From: J051 sp040289295
GTDB taxonomy: Bacteria; Armatimonadota; Fimbriimonadia; Fimbriimonadales; ATM1
NCBI GenBank assembly: GCA_040289295.1
Contig: PSLA01000003.1
Location: forward strand, 1 to 64,000
Direction of reading: 5' to 3'
Length of the DNA: 64,000 bases
The position numbers were made by a program, and so were the translations under genes. Positions 49,951-58,657 of this stretch are shown piece after piece (position 1 is the stretch's first letter; the number at the start of each line of letters is the position of its first letter). The notes below the pieces were generated by a model. The model worked only from the letters and a program-made list of their open reading frames with translations, was not told the DNA's origin and made no database searches.

Positions 49951-51126
49951 ATGCGAAATACTGTCATTCGTAAGGTCGTTTTAGTAGTTCTTGTTTTGAG
50001 CCTGCTTGTCCCAATGCTTTGGGCATTACCTAACTCGGCACTTGCCGCCAGTGTGCCTACTGTCGAGACTATGCCGGCAGGCTTAGCTGGACAGATGGCA
50101 GCCGGAGTTGATTCCAGAATCACTTATAATGGCGGGTGTGCGATTATCGAGCGCGGGTTCTCCTGGGGAACTACACCATCTTGTTCAGATGGATGGACTG
50201 CCGCGGTTGGTGTATCTGGCAATTATTTCAGCCATTATTTTAAGGGGTTGAATCCACGTACTCCATACTATTTCCAAGCCTGGCCCAAGAACAATGCGGG
50301 ACGGGGTATATGGAGCGCTCTCTCCTTCACGCTAAGCCAGCCTGCATCCCCGCCTCTGGGTTTCACCAGCTTGAGCCCTGCCACGATAAGGACGCGCACC
50401 GCGCCTTATGATGCAAGACTTGAAGCCAGCGGCACCAACTTCAACAACGTCAACCAGGTAACGTTTACCTGGAGGGGGCCAGATAGAGGCACTGAAACGT
50501 GGAATAAAGGCGACAGGAATTGGAACAGTAAGGTGAGGGTCAACTCCGCCGGTACTTCCATGACCCTGCGGCCGAGGGTCGTCCAGCCAGGTGCCACCTG
50601 GTCGGGCACCGTTCAGTGGACGGTGACGTTGAGGGATACCACCGGGGCAACCGCATCGCGCTCTTTCACGACGACCTACAATCCGCCGTCAACGGCCCTC
50701 ACGTTCACCAGCTTGAGCCCTGCCACGATAAGGACGCGCACCGCGCCTTATGATGCAAGACTTGAAGCCAGCGGCACCAACTTCAACAACGTCAACCAGG
50801 TAACGTTTACCTGGAGGGGGCCAGATAGAGGCACTGAAACGTGGAATAAAGGCGACAGGAATTGGAACAGTAAGGTGAGGGTCAACTCCGCCGGTACTTC
50901 CATGACCCTGCGGCCGAGGGTCGTCCAGCCAGGTGCCACCTGGTCGGGCACCGTTCAGTGGACGGTGACGTTGAGGGATACCACCGGGGCAACCGCATCG
51001 CGCTCTTTCACGACGACCTACACAACTAAGAGGCCGCCGCCTAAGAGGCCGGCGCGAAGTGAGCAACTGCAACCAGAATTCACACCAACTACAACGCGAA
51101 CAGGGTTTTTATTTTTCTCTCGGTAG
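49951..51126 (+). CDS. Secreted repeat protein, probably foreign, with two identical 114-aa units
   Basis: 391 aa. Signal peptide (RKVVLVVLVLSLLVPMLWALPNSALA), a fibronectin/IPT-like region (about 40-130), then two copies of a 106-residue block. The blocks begin FTSLSPATIRTRTAPYDARL and are encoded by a 319-bp perfect direct repeat (50362-50680 and 50704-51022, period 342). The tail (RPPPKRPARSEQL...FLFFSR) looks like out-of-frame sequence and suggests 3' truncation. Start ATG 51 bases after a TAG remnant is marked by GAGGAGG 8 bases upstream. The first 400 bases are clearly more A+T-rich than neighbouring genes. Function unknown; likely a surface protein. Confidence 0.7.
   Translation: MRNTVIRKVVLVVLVLSLLVPMLWALPNSALAASVPTVETMPAGLAGQMAAGVDSRITYNGGCAIIERGFSWGTTPSCSDGWTAAVGVSGNYFSHYFKGLNPRTPYYFQAWPKNNAGRGIWSALSFTLSQPASPPLGFTSLSPATIRTRTAPYDARLEASGTNFNNVNQVTFTWRGPDRGTETWNKGDRNWNSKVRVNSAGTSMTLRPRVVQPGATWSGTVQWTVTLRDTTGATASRSFTTTYNPPSTALTFTSLSPATIRTRTAPYDARLEASGTNFNNVNQVTFTWRGPDRGTETWNKGDRNWNSKVRVNSAGTSMTLRPRVVQPGATWSGTVQWTVTLRDTTGATASRSFTTTYTTKRPPPKRPARSEQLQPEFTPTTTRTGFLFFSR
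50362..50680 (+). repeat. 319-bp perfect direct repeat, copy 1
   Basis: By eye identical base for base to 50704-51022; the 23 bases between differ from flanks. Recent duplication or gene conversion. Confidence 0.9.
50704..51022 (+). repeat. 319-bp perfect direct repeat, copy 2
   Basis: Second copy of the unit at 50362-50680, in frame. Confidence 0.9.
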
Positions 51127-51982
51127 GAAAGATAGTGAAGAATTTAAACCTGAGCCTGGGTACGGCGAGTTTGGTAACCTGTACGGCGGCTTGGTCAGAC
51201 AGCCAGCCGAGTGTATGCCTGGCGACGGCGCGGGCTCTCCTGCCGAGGAGAGGCCCGACGTGGCTCATCTGGTGGTAGAGGACAAAGTCGGCAGAAAGCA
51301 TTTTCGCAAGTTTCTGGCTCACCTCCGGCGGGATGTCGTTGTCCTTGTCCGACGCGATGACCAATACAGGGCACGATGGCTTCTTCGTCTCCAAGCCGGA
51401 GCGAAGCTGGCGCAGTACGGCGCCCGACTCGTCTCTCCACCGCTCGTGCGCCCATTCGATCACCTCGCGACTGCTATCCCATAGCGCGTCCTCGGTTTCC
51501 TTAAGCGGACTTTTCGACCACTCAACGACGTCTGGAATCTTGTCCTGCGGACGGGTCGACTCGACGCCGACGGGTGGAACGCTGTTGACCAGTACGATCG
51601 CCCGTGCCTCAATTCGTTCCGCCGCCTTCAGCGCGAGGATGCCACCCATGCTCGCCCCGATGAGCACAGGGCTTTCGCCAGCCGCGCGCGCCGCGCTGAC
51701 GACCTGTTCTATGTAGTCATCCACGGTTGTTGCGGCAACGCCCGCTTTTGCGGGCATTAAATCCGGGGCAACCACCCTCCAGCCCGCGCGCTCAAACTCC
51801 TCCTGCCAGAACTTCCACTCCCATCCGCCGCCGCCCGCTCCGTGAATCATGACGGCGATGGGACGCACCGCTTCTGCTGTTGCATCCGAAGGCGGTCGTG
51901 GCTCCTCCATTTGCGCGCAGCCGAACAGCATCAAAAGCATCATTGGGTAAAGCACGGCTCTCACGCGCCGATTCTGGCGCAA
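51089..51982 (-). CDS. Alpha/beta hydrolase lipoprotein
   Basis: 297 aa. Lipobox-type signal (MMLLMLFGC, Cys22). Alpha/beta hydrolase core: oxyanion MIHGAGGGGWEW, nucleophile Ser in IGASMGGILA, acid around VIASDKDNDIP, and His in YHQMSHVGPLLG. Likely an esterase facing the periplasm. The last 25 residues (TKLAVPRLRFKFFTIFPTE...) do not resemble the family and are encoded at the edge of the foreign block. The original end has probably been replaced; the last 38 bases overlap the convergent repeat gene. Confidence 0.8.
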   Translation of the reverse strand: MRQNRRVRAVLYPMMLLMLFGCAQMEEPRPPSDATAEAVRPIAVMIHGAGGGGWEWKFWQEEFERAGWRVVAPDLMPAKAGVAATTVDDYIEQVVSAARAAGESPVLIGASMGGILALKAAERIEARAIVLVNSVPPVGVESTRPQDKIPDVVEWSKSPLKETEDALWDSSREVIEWAHERWRDESGAVLRQLRSGLETKKPSCPVLVIASDKDNDIPPEVSQKLAKMLSADFVLYHQMSHVGPLLGRRARAVARHTLGWLSDQAAVQVTKLAVPRLRFKFFTIFPTERKIKTLFAL

Positions 51983-52040
51983 AAGCGCCCAAAGGTGTAA
52001 CCATCCGCCGCTGCACGGCGTCTACAGCTTTTTGCGAGAG

Positions 52041-53303
52041 ATGAGAATCATTGACGGTATCTCGGTTTGGGGCGACCCTGTGGACGAAGGGGCACTTCAA
52101 CAAATCAGGACGTGCTCCGCCGAGGGTGTGGCGGCAGCCTTGATGGCTGACCACCACATCGGCTACAGCGTTCCGATAGGGGGCGTCATCGCCTACGAAA
52201 ACAAGGTGAGTCCGTCGGGCGTTGGGTACGACATCGCTTGCGGCAACAAGGCGGTTCGCCTCGACGCAGATGCGGCCGAGGTTCGCAGGAACATCTCTAA
52301 GATCATGGACGATATCTGGAAGACGCTGTCGTTTGGAGTAGGTCTGAAGAACAACGAGCGCGTTGACCACGAGTTGTTCGATGACGAGGCTTGGACCTTA
52401 GAGCCGGCACGGAGCATCAAGGAGAAGGCTCGCGCACAGCTCGGCACCATCGGAAGTGGCAACCACTACGTTGACCTCTTTGTTGACGAGCAGGACAGCG
52501 TTTGGATCGGTGTTCACTTCGGATCACGCGGCTTCGGGCACACAGTCGCGTCGCACTTCATCCGCGCCGGTGGCGGAAGCGATGGGATGTACGTCGAGCC
52601 TGTGCTGCTCGACGTCAACTCGGCCATCGGCGCCGACTACCTTGCGCAGATGACGCTTGCCGGTCGGTACGCCTACGCCGGTCGCGACTGGGTGTGTCAG
52701 CGTGTGGCGCGGCTCATTGGGGCGAATATTGTGGAAGAGGTTCACAACCACCACAACTTTGCGTGGAAGGAGGAGCACGGCGGAAGGCAGGTTTGGGTTG
52801 TGCGCAAGGGCGCGACGCCCGCCTTTCCGGGCCAGAAGGGCTTCATTGGCGGCTCGATGGGCGACATAAGCGTGATTGTCGAGGGCGTTGATTCCGAGGA
52901 GTCGCAGGCCGCGCTGTACTCCACGGTGCATGGCGCAGGGCGTGTCATGTCAAGGACGCGGGCAGCCGGCAAGCGACAACGCCGCTGGGTGTGCTCGAAT
53001 CGGGACTGCACTTGGTCGCATCGAGGCCCCAGGCCCATTGCTTGCCCAGAATGCGGCAACACCAAGATTCGCAAGTTGGTCATTGCCACCGATGGTGAGG
53101 TAACGCGCGACAGCATGTTAGAGTGGGTTCGGAGCATGGGCGTTGAGTTGCGCGGCGCAGGCACCGACGAGTCGCCGCACTGCTACAAGCGGCTGCCTGA
53201 GGTTCTGGAACACCACGAAGGCTCAATCCGCGTGCTGCACACGCTGACGCCGATCGGCGTCGCGATGGCCGGCCCGGAAGTGTTTGATCCTTACAAGGAT
53301 TGA
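52041..53303 (+). CDS. rtcB: RNA-splicing ligase RtcB with inserted zinc ribbon
   Basis: 420 aa. RtcB joins RNA 2',3'-cyclic phosphate and 5'-OH ends using GTP and Mn2+. Seen: SPSGVGYDIACGNKAVR (metal Cys), GTIGSGNHYVDL, HFGSRGFGH, EVHNHHNF, and the guanylated His loop STVHGAGRVMSR. Right after that loop, residues about 318-344 form a zinc ribbon (CSNRDC...CPECG), which normal RtcB lacks there. ATG 52041 is chosen; TTG 52032 in the same frame is possible. No RtcA, Archease or RNA target lies beside it. Confidence 0.93.
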   Translation: MRIIDGISVWGDPVDEGALQQIRTCSAEGVAAALMADHHIGYSVPIGGVIAYENKVSPSGVGYDIACGNKAVRLDADAAEVRRNISKIMDDIWKTLSFGVGLKNNERVDHELFDDEAWTLEPARSIKEKARAQLGTIGSGNHYVDLFVDEQDSVWIGVHFGSRGFGHTVASHFIRAGGGSDGMYVEPVLLDVNSAIGADYLAQMTLAGRYAYAGRDWVCQRVARLIGANIVEEVHNHHNFAWKEEHGGRQVWVVRKGATPAFPGQKGFIGGSMGDISVIVEGVDSEESQAALYSTVHGAGRVMSRTRAAGKRQRRWVCSNRDCTWSHRGPRPIACPECGNTKIRKLVIATDGEVTRDSMLEWVRSMGVELRGAGTDESPHCYKRLPEVLEHHEGSIRVLHTLTPIGVAMAGPEVFDPYKD

Positions 53304-53354
53304 TTCGCTTCGGCTGGCGCGACCGGGGCGACTTTGGAGTCTTCGCTCGTGGCG

Positions 53355-55064
53355 TCACGCCCTTGCGCCGGTGGTGATGACGCTCGCGATGGCGAAGGAG
53401 CGGCGGAGGTCCTCGATGCAAACTTTGACGCGCCGGCCAATGTGCGCCTCGCCGTCGGCAAGTTCAAGATAGTAGCCGTCGTCCGTCCAGCCGACCGCCT
53501 TGGTAGAGCCAGGCAGAGTGGACGCTCGGACGTTGCACTCGATGACTTGGGCTCGGCGGAACGGCACCAGTTCGCGGTCGAGCTCTGCGATTTCCCCGTC
53601 CTCAATTCGGTACTCGTCTTGTGCCAAGGTTGGGTTGCTTCGGACGTAGATGGCACGGCGGAGACGGTGTTCCAATGCCTCCACGTTCTCGCCGTCTGGC
53701 CCGATGAGCGACTCGCACACCGCTGGGCTGCACTCGACGTAGAAGGCGTTTCCGGGGCTGTTAAGTGCGCGCTGAAGGTCGCGCTCGACCCAAAGCGACA
53801 CCGTTTCCGTGCTGGGCACGCGCCCTTGCCCTTCGCACTCGGGGCACAGGGATGTGATGCTCTCAGTTACCGATTCGCCGGTTCGCTTGCGCGTCATCTC
53901 GACCAAGCCGAGGCTGCTGATGCGTCCCACCCGTGTTCGGGCACGGTCGCGTTTTAGCACCTCTTGGAAGTGTTTGAGCAGCTTCTTTCTGTCGTTAGCG
54001 CTTGCCATGTCAATGAAATCAACAACGATGATGCCGCCGATGTCTCGCAATCGCAGTTGTCTTCCAATTTCTTCGGCAGCCTCTAGGTTGGCTTGAAAGA
54101 TGGTGTCGGCGAGGTTTACCGTGCCCACGTGCTTGCCAGTATTGACATCAATTGCGGTGATCGCCTCCATTGCGTCAATCACGAGGTACGCTCCTGACTT
54201 AAGCCACACCTTATTGTCGAGCAACTGCTCAAGGTCTTTTTCGATGTTGTAGTGGTCGAAAATCGGGCTGTCACCGTCGTATAGAAAGATGCGATCGCGC
54301 AACTTCGGCATAAGAATCTCGGTTACTGCATGCACCTTTTCGAACTCATCTGGATCGTCGATGACAATCTTGGTCACGTCCTCTGTAAATATATCGCGCA
54401 ACGTACGATACAGAAGCGACTGGTCGCGGTACACACATGAAGGGGCGCGGTGTGATTTAGCGCTTTCAATGACGGTGTTCCATGTGTTCTGCAAATAGCG
54501 AACGTCCTGTTTCAGTTCGGTTTGTGTTCGTTGTTCGCACTCCGTGCGCATGATGAGGCCGAAGCCTTCCGGCCGAATCTTCTCGCCGATGCGCTTGAGT
54601 CGTTCGCGCTCCTTGCGGTCTTCGATCTTCCGGCTTACGCCGAGGTGGTTGATCGTTGGCATCAGCACCACGTAACGTCCCGGCAGGGCGATGCGCGTAG
54701 AAACCCGTGCGCCCTTAGTGCCGCGCGGACCCTTGATGACCTGTACCATTACCTCTTGCCCTGGCTTGAGCAGGTCCTTGATCCTTCGTCTTCGGAGTTC
54801 GCTTCGTTTGATGCCCGCTGGCGACTCCCCATCGCCTTCGTCTTCGGGCAGGATGTCGGCGACGTAGAGGAAAGCGTTCCGTTCGAGGCCAATATCCACA
54901 AAGGCGGCGTCCATTCCGGGCAAGACGTTCTGGACGATTCCCTTGTAGATGCTGCCGACGACGCGTTCTTCTCGCTCGACGCGAAACTCCATCAACCTGC
55001 CGTCTTCCAGAACTGCGATGCGCGTTTCGCGAGGAGTAAAGTTGACAACGATCTGTCTGTTCAT
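53355..55064 (-). CDS. rng: Ribonuclease E/G family protein
   Basis: 569 aa. S1-type domain with inserted loop (about 35-125, VGSIYKGIVQNVLPGMDAAF), the 5'-sensor and RNase H-like regions, DNase I-like catalytic subdomain (AMEAITAIDVNTGK, IGGIIVVDFIDM), and the Zn-link CPECEGQGR. A C-terminal small domain (about 505-560) follows; there is no long degradosome scaffold, so it is RNase G-like. It processes rRNA and decays mRNA. Upstream in the same direction is the secreted unknown at 55175 (110 bases apart). The RraB-like protein at 5140 is a candidate inhibitor. Confidence 0.94.
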   Translation of the reverse strand: MNRQIVVNFTPRETRIAVLEDGRLMEFRVEREERVVGSIYKGIVQNVLPGMDAAFVDIGLERNAFLYVADILPEDEGDGESPAGIKRSELRRRRIKDLLKPGQEVMVQVIKGPRGTKGARVSTRIALPGRYVVLMPTINHLGVSRKIEDRKERERLKRIGEKIRPEGFGLIMRTECEQRTQTELKQDVRYLQNTWNTVIESAKSHRAPSCVYRDQSLLYRTLRDIFTEDVTKIVIDDPDEFEKVHAVTEILMPKLRDRIFLYDGDSPIFDHYNIEKDLEQLLDNKVWLKSGAYLVIDAMEAITAIDVNTGKHVGTVNLADTIFQANLEAAEEIGRQLRLRDIGGIIVVDFIDMASANDRKKLLKHFQEVLKRDRARTRVGRISSLGLVEMTRKRTGESVTESITSLCPECEGQGRVPSTETVSLWVERDLQRALNSPGNAFYVECSPAVCESLIGPDGENVEALEHRLRRAIYVRSNPTLAQDEYRIEDGEIAELDRELVPFRRAQVIECNVRASTLPGSTKAVGWTDDGYYLELADGEAHIGRRVKVCIEDLRRSFAIASVITTGARA

Positions 55065-55174
55065 GCGTTCCGTGTGCCCTGGTGCTCAGAAAGGGGGCAC
55101 CTAAGGGCTGGATGCGCTGCGGGAAATGCGAATGCTTAGCGGTTGCGCATCCGTGCGGTAGTGTACCCGAGCGG

Positions 55175-56638
55175 TTACCAAGTCCGGGTGCCGGCAACGA
55201 GGCGCTGCGAGCCTCGATGACCGGGAAGCGCAACTCGGTCGCTCGTGTCCACCTCGGTTCCGTCGGGTAACGATTCAAAGACGTTGATCGCATGCAGAAG
55301 CGCTTCATTCTGGCGGGCGTGGTGCTCGGCGATCCATTTTATGCGCTCCGAGGGGTCGCCGCTCGTTGCCGCTTCGATGCCTTCGCGATAGTGACCGATG
55401 TCAAGAAAATCGTCCGCCGAGGCGTCCCCACGCATGATGCGATCCAAGCGTTCGGCGTTCTGCCGTGCTTGCTCAAATCGCTCTCGCGCTTGCTGGGCGC
55501 GTTCGGCGCGATCCCGCCATCTCTCGATCGTGCTCCAAAATCCACCTTGCCAAGGCGCTGTGGTATGCCACGCGTAAATGCTCTCCAGCGCTAACGGATC
55601 CCGTCTACGCTTCGGCACGCCGACGTAGGTCCAACCAACATTCTCGAAGGTTGCGCGATTCGTCGGCGAGATGAGCGTGATGCGCTTGAACTTGTACGCC
55701 GTCAGCCCTTCGTCCGTTGGACAGCGTTGGCCGGGGATGGAGTCGTCGTACTCCACTTCGCTGACGTAACCTGGAGGGCCCTCGAGGCGGACGATCCTCC
55801 CCTTGGAATCGCGCGTAATCTTGAACGGCTGCGGCACAACGACGTACACGGTCAGATGTGCAAACGTTCGTGGTTCGTACCGAATCGCATACCCCTCGGG
55901 TTTCCATAGCCATCGGCCGGTCGGCACCTCGCCTCGCGCGTCCTTAGCCGGGGGAAGCACCGCCAACCGCTCGAGTTCTTCGAAAGGCTGGTTGGCTTTG
56001 TACACCATGCCCCGAAGCTTGTTCTCGGCTTCGAGCAAGGGTCGTAGCGCGCGGTCGAACCTTTCCATCAATTGGCTCATCACGCGGTCTTCGAGGAAGT
56101 CCAGCCCGATCCCGTCGAGTTTCCGCCTCTCTTCCTGGGTCAGCAGCTTGAGCGCTGCTTCCCTCGCCCCGCCTTGGAGTTTCGAGGGTTTGGCCCGCGA
56201 CAGCAGCGCCCAGATGAGGACCTGTACGTCGCCGGTGTCAATCTCTAGGTTTAGGTCGGCACGCTGGATGACGTTGCGGATGAGCTCAGCTGCCGAGCCG
56301 CGCCACGGGCCGTGTACCATGCCGTGCCCAGCCCACGGGCCAGGCGTTCCCGCGCGCGCGCAGTAGGAGCGAAGGTGAACGACGTAGTGCCCGGGTTGGA
56401 GCTTCCAGACGCGTCCGTGCCGATCCTCTTGGGTGAGCAGTTTGTAGTCGCCTACGTCCCAGCCATCGAGAGAAGGCAGCCCAAAGTCCGCCACATCGAG
56501 CGAGGTTGTGAGCGGGTCTTCCTTTTTGAGCAGGTTCTCTATGCCCGGCAGGTCAATGCGCGGTAGCCGTCCTCCGATGTCAGGGAACTGCGCCGTCGCC
56601 GCACATAGAGAGGCAAGGATAAGTGTCGTGGTGACCAT
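55175..56638 (-). CDS. Secreted protein of unknown function
   Basis: 487 aa. Signal peptide (MVTTTLILASLCAATAQFP). I recognise no domain. Visible parts: a beta region with WKLQPGHYVVHLRSYCARAG, a helical middle (residues about 160-220, KLLTQEERRKLDGIGLDFLED), a beta-rich region with GPPGYVSEVEYDDSIPG, and a charged coiled stretch (about 370-410, RDRAERAQQARERFEQARQN). ATG 56638 is set by TAGATT 6 bases upstream. It precedes RNase G on the same strand. Confidence 0.65.
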   Translation of the reverse strand: MVTTTLILASLCAATAQFPDIGGRLPRIDLPGIENLLKKEDPLTTSLDVADFGLPSLDGWDVGDYKLLTQEDRHGRVWKLQPGHYVVHLRSYCARAGTPGPWAGHGMVHGPWRGSAAELIRNVIQRADLNLEIDTGDVQVLIWALLSRAKPSKLQGGAREAALKLLTQEERRKLDGIGLDFLEDRVMSQLMERFDRALRPLLEAENKLRGMVYKANQPFEELERLAVLPPAKDARGEVPTGRWLWKPEGYAIRYEPRTFAHLTVYVVVPQPFKITRDSKGRIVRLEGPPGYVSEVEYDDSIPGQRCPTDEGLTAYKFKRITLISPTNRATFENVGWTYVGVPKRRRDPLALESIYAWHTTAPWQGGFWSTIERWRDRAERAQQARERFEQARQNAERLDRIMRGDASADDFLDIGHYREGIEAATSGDPSERIKWIAEHHARQNEALLHAINVFESLPDGTEVDTSDRVALPGHRGSQRLVAGTRTW

Positions 56639-56644
56639 GGCTGT

Positions 56645-56650
56645 AATCTA
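56645..56650 (-). promoter_or_regulatory. -10 box of secreted unknown gene (leaderless)
   Basis: TAGATT on the minus strand, 6 bases before ATG 56638. Confidence 0.5.
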
Positions 56651-56667
56651 CCGCTGTCTGCATCAAA

Positions 56668-57258
56668 ATGGCTACCGTGCATCGAGTTCGCCTGACTGCA
56701 AAGCTGCTCGAGGCGGCGTACCGACAGGGTCTGTTCCCTATGGGCGACTCTCGTGGCCGGATCGTTTGGTTTTGCCCCGACCCGCGCGCGATCATCCCGA
56801 TGAGAGGGTTGCATGTTTCGCGCTCGCTCCGTCGCTCGGCGAGGAGGTATGAGGTTACGTTCGATACCGCGTACAGAGAGGTGATGAGCAGGTGCGCGGC
56901 GCGCGATGAGGGGACCTGGATTACGCCCCAGTTCCTCGAATTGTATACGGAGATGCACCGCCTCAGCAAAGGGCACTCGGCGGAGGCTTGGCGAGACGGG
57001 CGCCTCGTCGGCGGCGTGTACGGCGTTGCGCTCGGAGGGGCTTTCATGGCTGAGTCTATGTTCCACTCCGAAACGGACGCCGGCAAAGTAGCACTGTGGC
57101 GACTGATGGAGCACCTTGAGCGCCGCGGGTTTGAGCTGTTCGATGTTCAGTTCCTAACTCCTCACCTCGCCTCCCTTGGTGCGATTGAGATTCCGGCGAA
57201 GGAGTACCTTCGGCTTCTGAAGAGGGCGCTATCCCTTCAGGTCAAGAAGGTTGAATGA
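56668..57258 (+). CDS. aat: Leucyl/phenylalanyl-tRNA-protein transferase
   Basis: 196 aa. Adds Leu or Phe to proteins with N-terminal Arg/Lys for ClpS-ClpAP decay. Signatures: AAYRQGLFPMGD, WFCPDPRAIIPM, GTWITPQFLELY, GGVYGVALGGAFMAESMF and FELFDVQFLTPHLASLGA. ATG 56668 is the call; GTG 56677, three codons in, is also possible. Its end overlaps the 3' end of the oxidoreductase gene by 30 bases. It is divergent from the secreted unknown. Confidence 0.95.
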   Translation: MATVHRVRLTAKLLEAAYRQGLFPMGDSRGRIVWFCPDPRAIIPMRGLHVSRSLRRSARRYEVTFDTAYREVMSRCAARDEGTWITPQFLELYTEMHRLSKGHSAEAWRDGRLVGGVYGVALGGAFMAESMFHSETDAGKVALWRLMEHLERRGFELFDVQFLTPHLASLGAIEIPAKEYLRLLKRALSLQVKKVE

Positions 57259-58470
57259 CGGGTTGCGCAAGTCGTCGAGGCGGTTCGCGAGGTTCGCCTC
57301 TTCGAGGATAAGCCGCTCGAACAGTTCGTCAATCGGCTCCTGCGCCTTGTAGTCCGTCCGCAAGTCCACCAACCCAGCAATGTTGCCGTCGTTTGTGAGG
57401 TACAACTCGGTGAAGGCTGGCTCGTGTGGGTCGCCAAAAAGGAAGACTTGGTGGTGCGGCTGCGGGTCGCCGCGCAGAATCATCGAAAGGTCGCCGACGT
57501 CGCTGAAGAAGTACGGCACCTTGCGATACGCCTTGGTGTCGCCTGCGAGTGCGCGGCCCGCGTGCTCTCCGGTCCACTTTGCGTGCAGGTGATGCTCGAT
57601 GCGAGTGTTGCGCTTCGTTATGATGTCGGGATACTCTGCGACATCTCCCGCAACCCATAGTTTCGGATCGGAAGATTGGAGCGCGCTCGACGCCTTCACT
57701 CCGCTCTCGCCCATCTCGAGGCCCGCTTGCTCGGCGAGGTAAACGTTCGGCTTGGCGCCGACGCACACCACGACGACGTCCGCCGGCACGTCTTCGCCTT
57801 TATCGGTTCGCAGTAGCTTGTCCACTCGTTCCACGGCGGTTTGATTAGTCAAGATGCGAACGCCCATAGCCTCGAGGTACCTGTGTACTGCGCGTGCTGC
57901 CGCTTTCGAGGGGAAGAGGTTCCAGACCGAGTCGCCTCGCTCAATGATGGTTACGTCCGCACCCTTGCCGGCAAGCGCGGCTGCAGCCTCAGCGCCGATA
58001 TAACCTCCGCCGACGAGGACGACCTTGTCCGCCGACAAGATCATCGCTCGAAGGCGGACGGCGTCGTCGGTGGTTCGCAGCACGGACGTGTTCGGGGCAC
58101 CGGCGAGAGGCTTCAGCTCGACAGGCGACGACCCTAGCGCGTACAGCGCCTTGCCGTATCCCACCTTCGAGCCGTCGCCGAGGATCACCTCTTTCGCCTC
58201 TGTGTCAATGCCTGCAATGTCCGTATTGAGCATGAGGTCAATGCCGTTCTCGTCGTAGAATGATGGGTCTTTGGCGTGAATGTCCTTTGGCGTGAAGTCG
58301 TCCCGGACGATGAACTTCTTGCTTAAAGGTGGCCTGTCGTAGGGCGGCTGGTCGTCGGCCGTGATGATGGCGACCGTGCTGTTCTTGTCGCGCTCGCGGA
58401 AGGCGGCTGCGGCGTACCCGCACGCCGTCCCCCCCCCGAGGAGGAGCACATCGTATCGCTTGCGTGCCAT
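57229..58470 (-). CDS. FAD-dependent NAD(P)H oxidoreductase (AIF/ferredoxin-reductase type)
   Basis: 413 aa. FAD site LLLGGGTACGYAAAAFRE, PYDRPPLSKKF, NAD site VLVGGGYIGAEAAAALAGKG and the C-terminal FAD loop LWVAGDVAEYPD. A C-terminal domain of the AIF/BphA4 type follows (KWTGEHAGRALAGD, FFSDVGDLSMI). It passes electrons from NAD(P)H to a ferredoxin, rubredoxin or quinone; the partner is not in the window. ATG 58470 has TAGAAT 6 bases upstream. Confidence 0.9.
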   Translation of the reverse strand: MARKRYDVLLLGGGTACGYAAAAFRERDKNSTVAIITADDQPPYDRPPLSKKFIVRDDFTPKDIHAKDPSFYDENGIDLMLNTDIAGIDTEAKEVILGDGSKVGYGKALYALGSSPVELKPLAGAPNTSVLRTTDDAVRLRAMILSADKVVLVGGGYIGAEAAAALAGKGADVTIIERGDSVWNLFPSKAAARAVHRYLEAMGVRILTNQTAVERVDKLLRTDKGEDVPADVVVVCVGAKPNVYLAEQAGLEMGESGVKASSALQSSDPKLWVAGDVAEYPDIITKRNTRIEHHLHAKWTGEHAGRALAGDTKAYRKVPYFFSDVGDLSMILRGDPQPHHQVFLFGDPHEPAFTELYLTNDGNIAGLVDLRTDYKAQEPIDELFERLILEEANLANRLDDLRNPSFNLLDLKG

Positions 58471-58476
58471 GCGGCT

Positions 58477-58482
58477 ATTCTA
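58477..58482 (-). promoter_or_regulatory. -10 box of AIF-like gene (leaderless)
   Basis: TAGAAT on the minus strand, 6 bases before ATG 58470. Confidence 0.6.
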
Positions 58483-58657
58483 TACGGAGCGGCGGCACTC
58501 GCTGTTCGCGCCTTGTTGGGTGCACCGGGTTACAGACTCAATAGCCCCCGCTTTAGTCCCGCTCCGCCTCAACGACCGCGCGACGCTCGGATCGGTCGTC
58601 GCCGCTGCTGAGGGTCGCGCGAAACACCTCCGCTGAGGCGGGTAGACTGCCTAAGAC

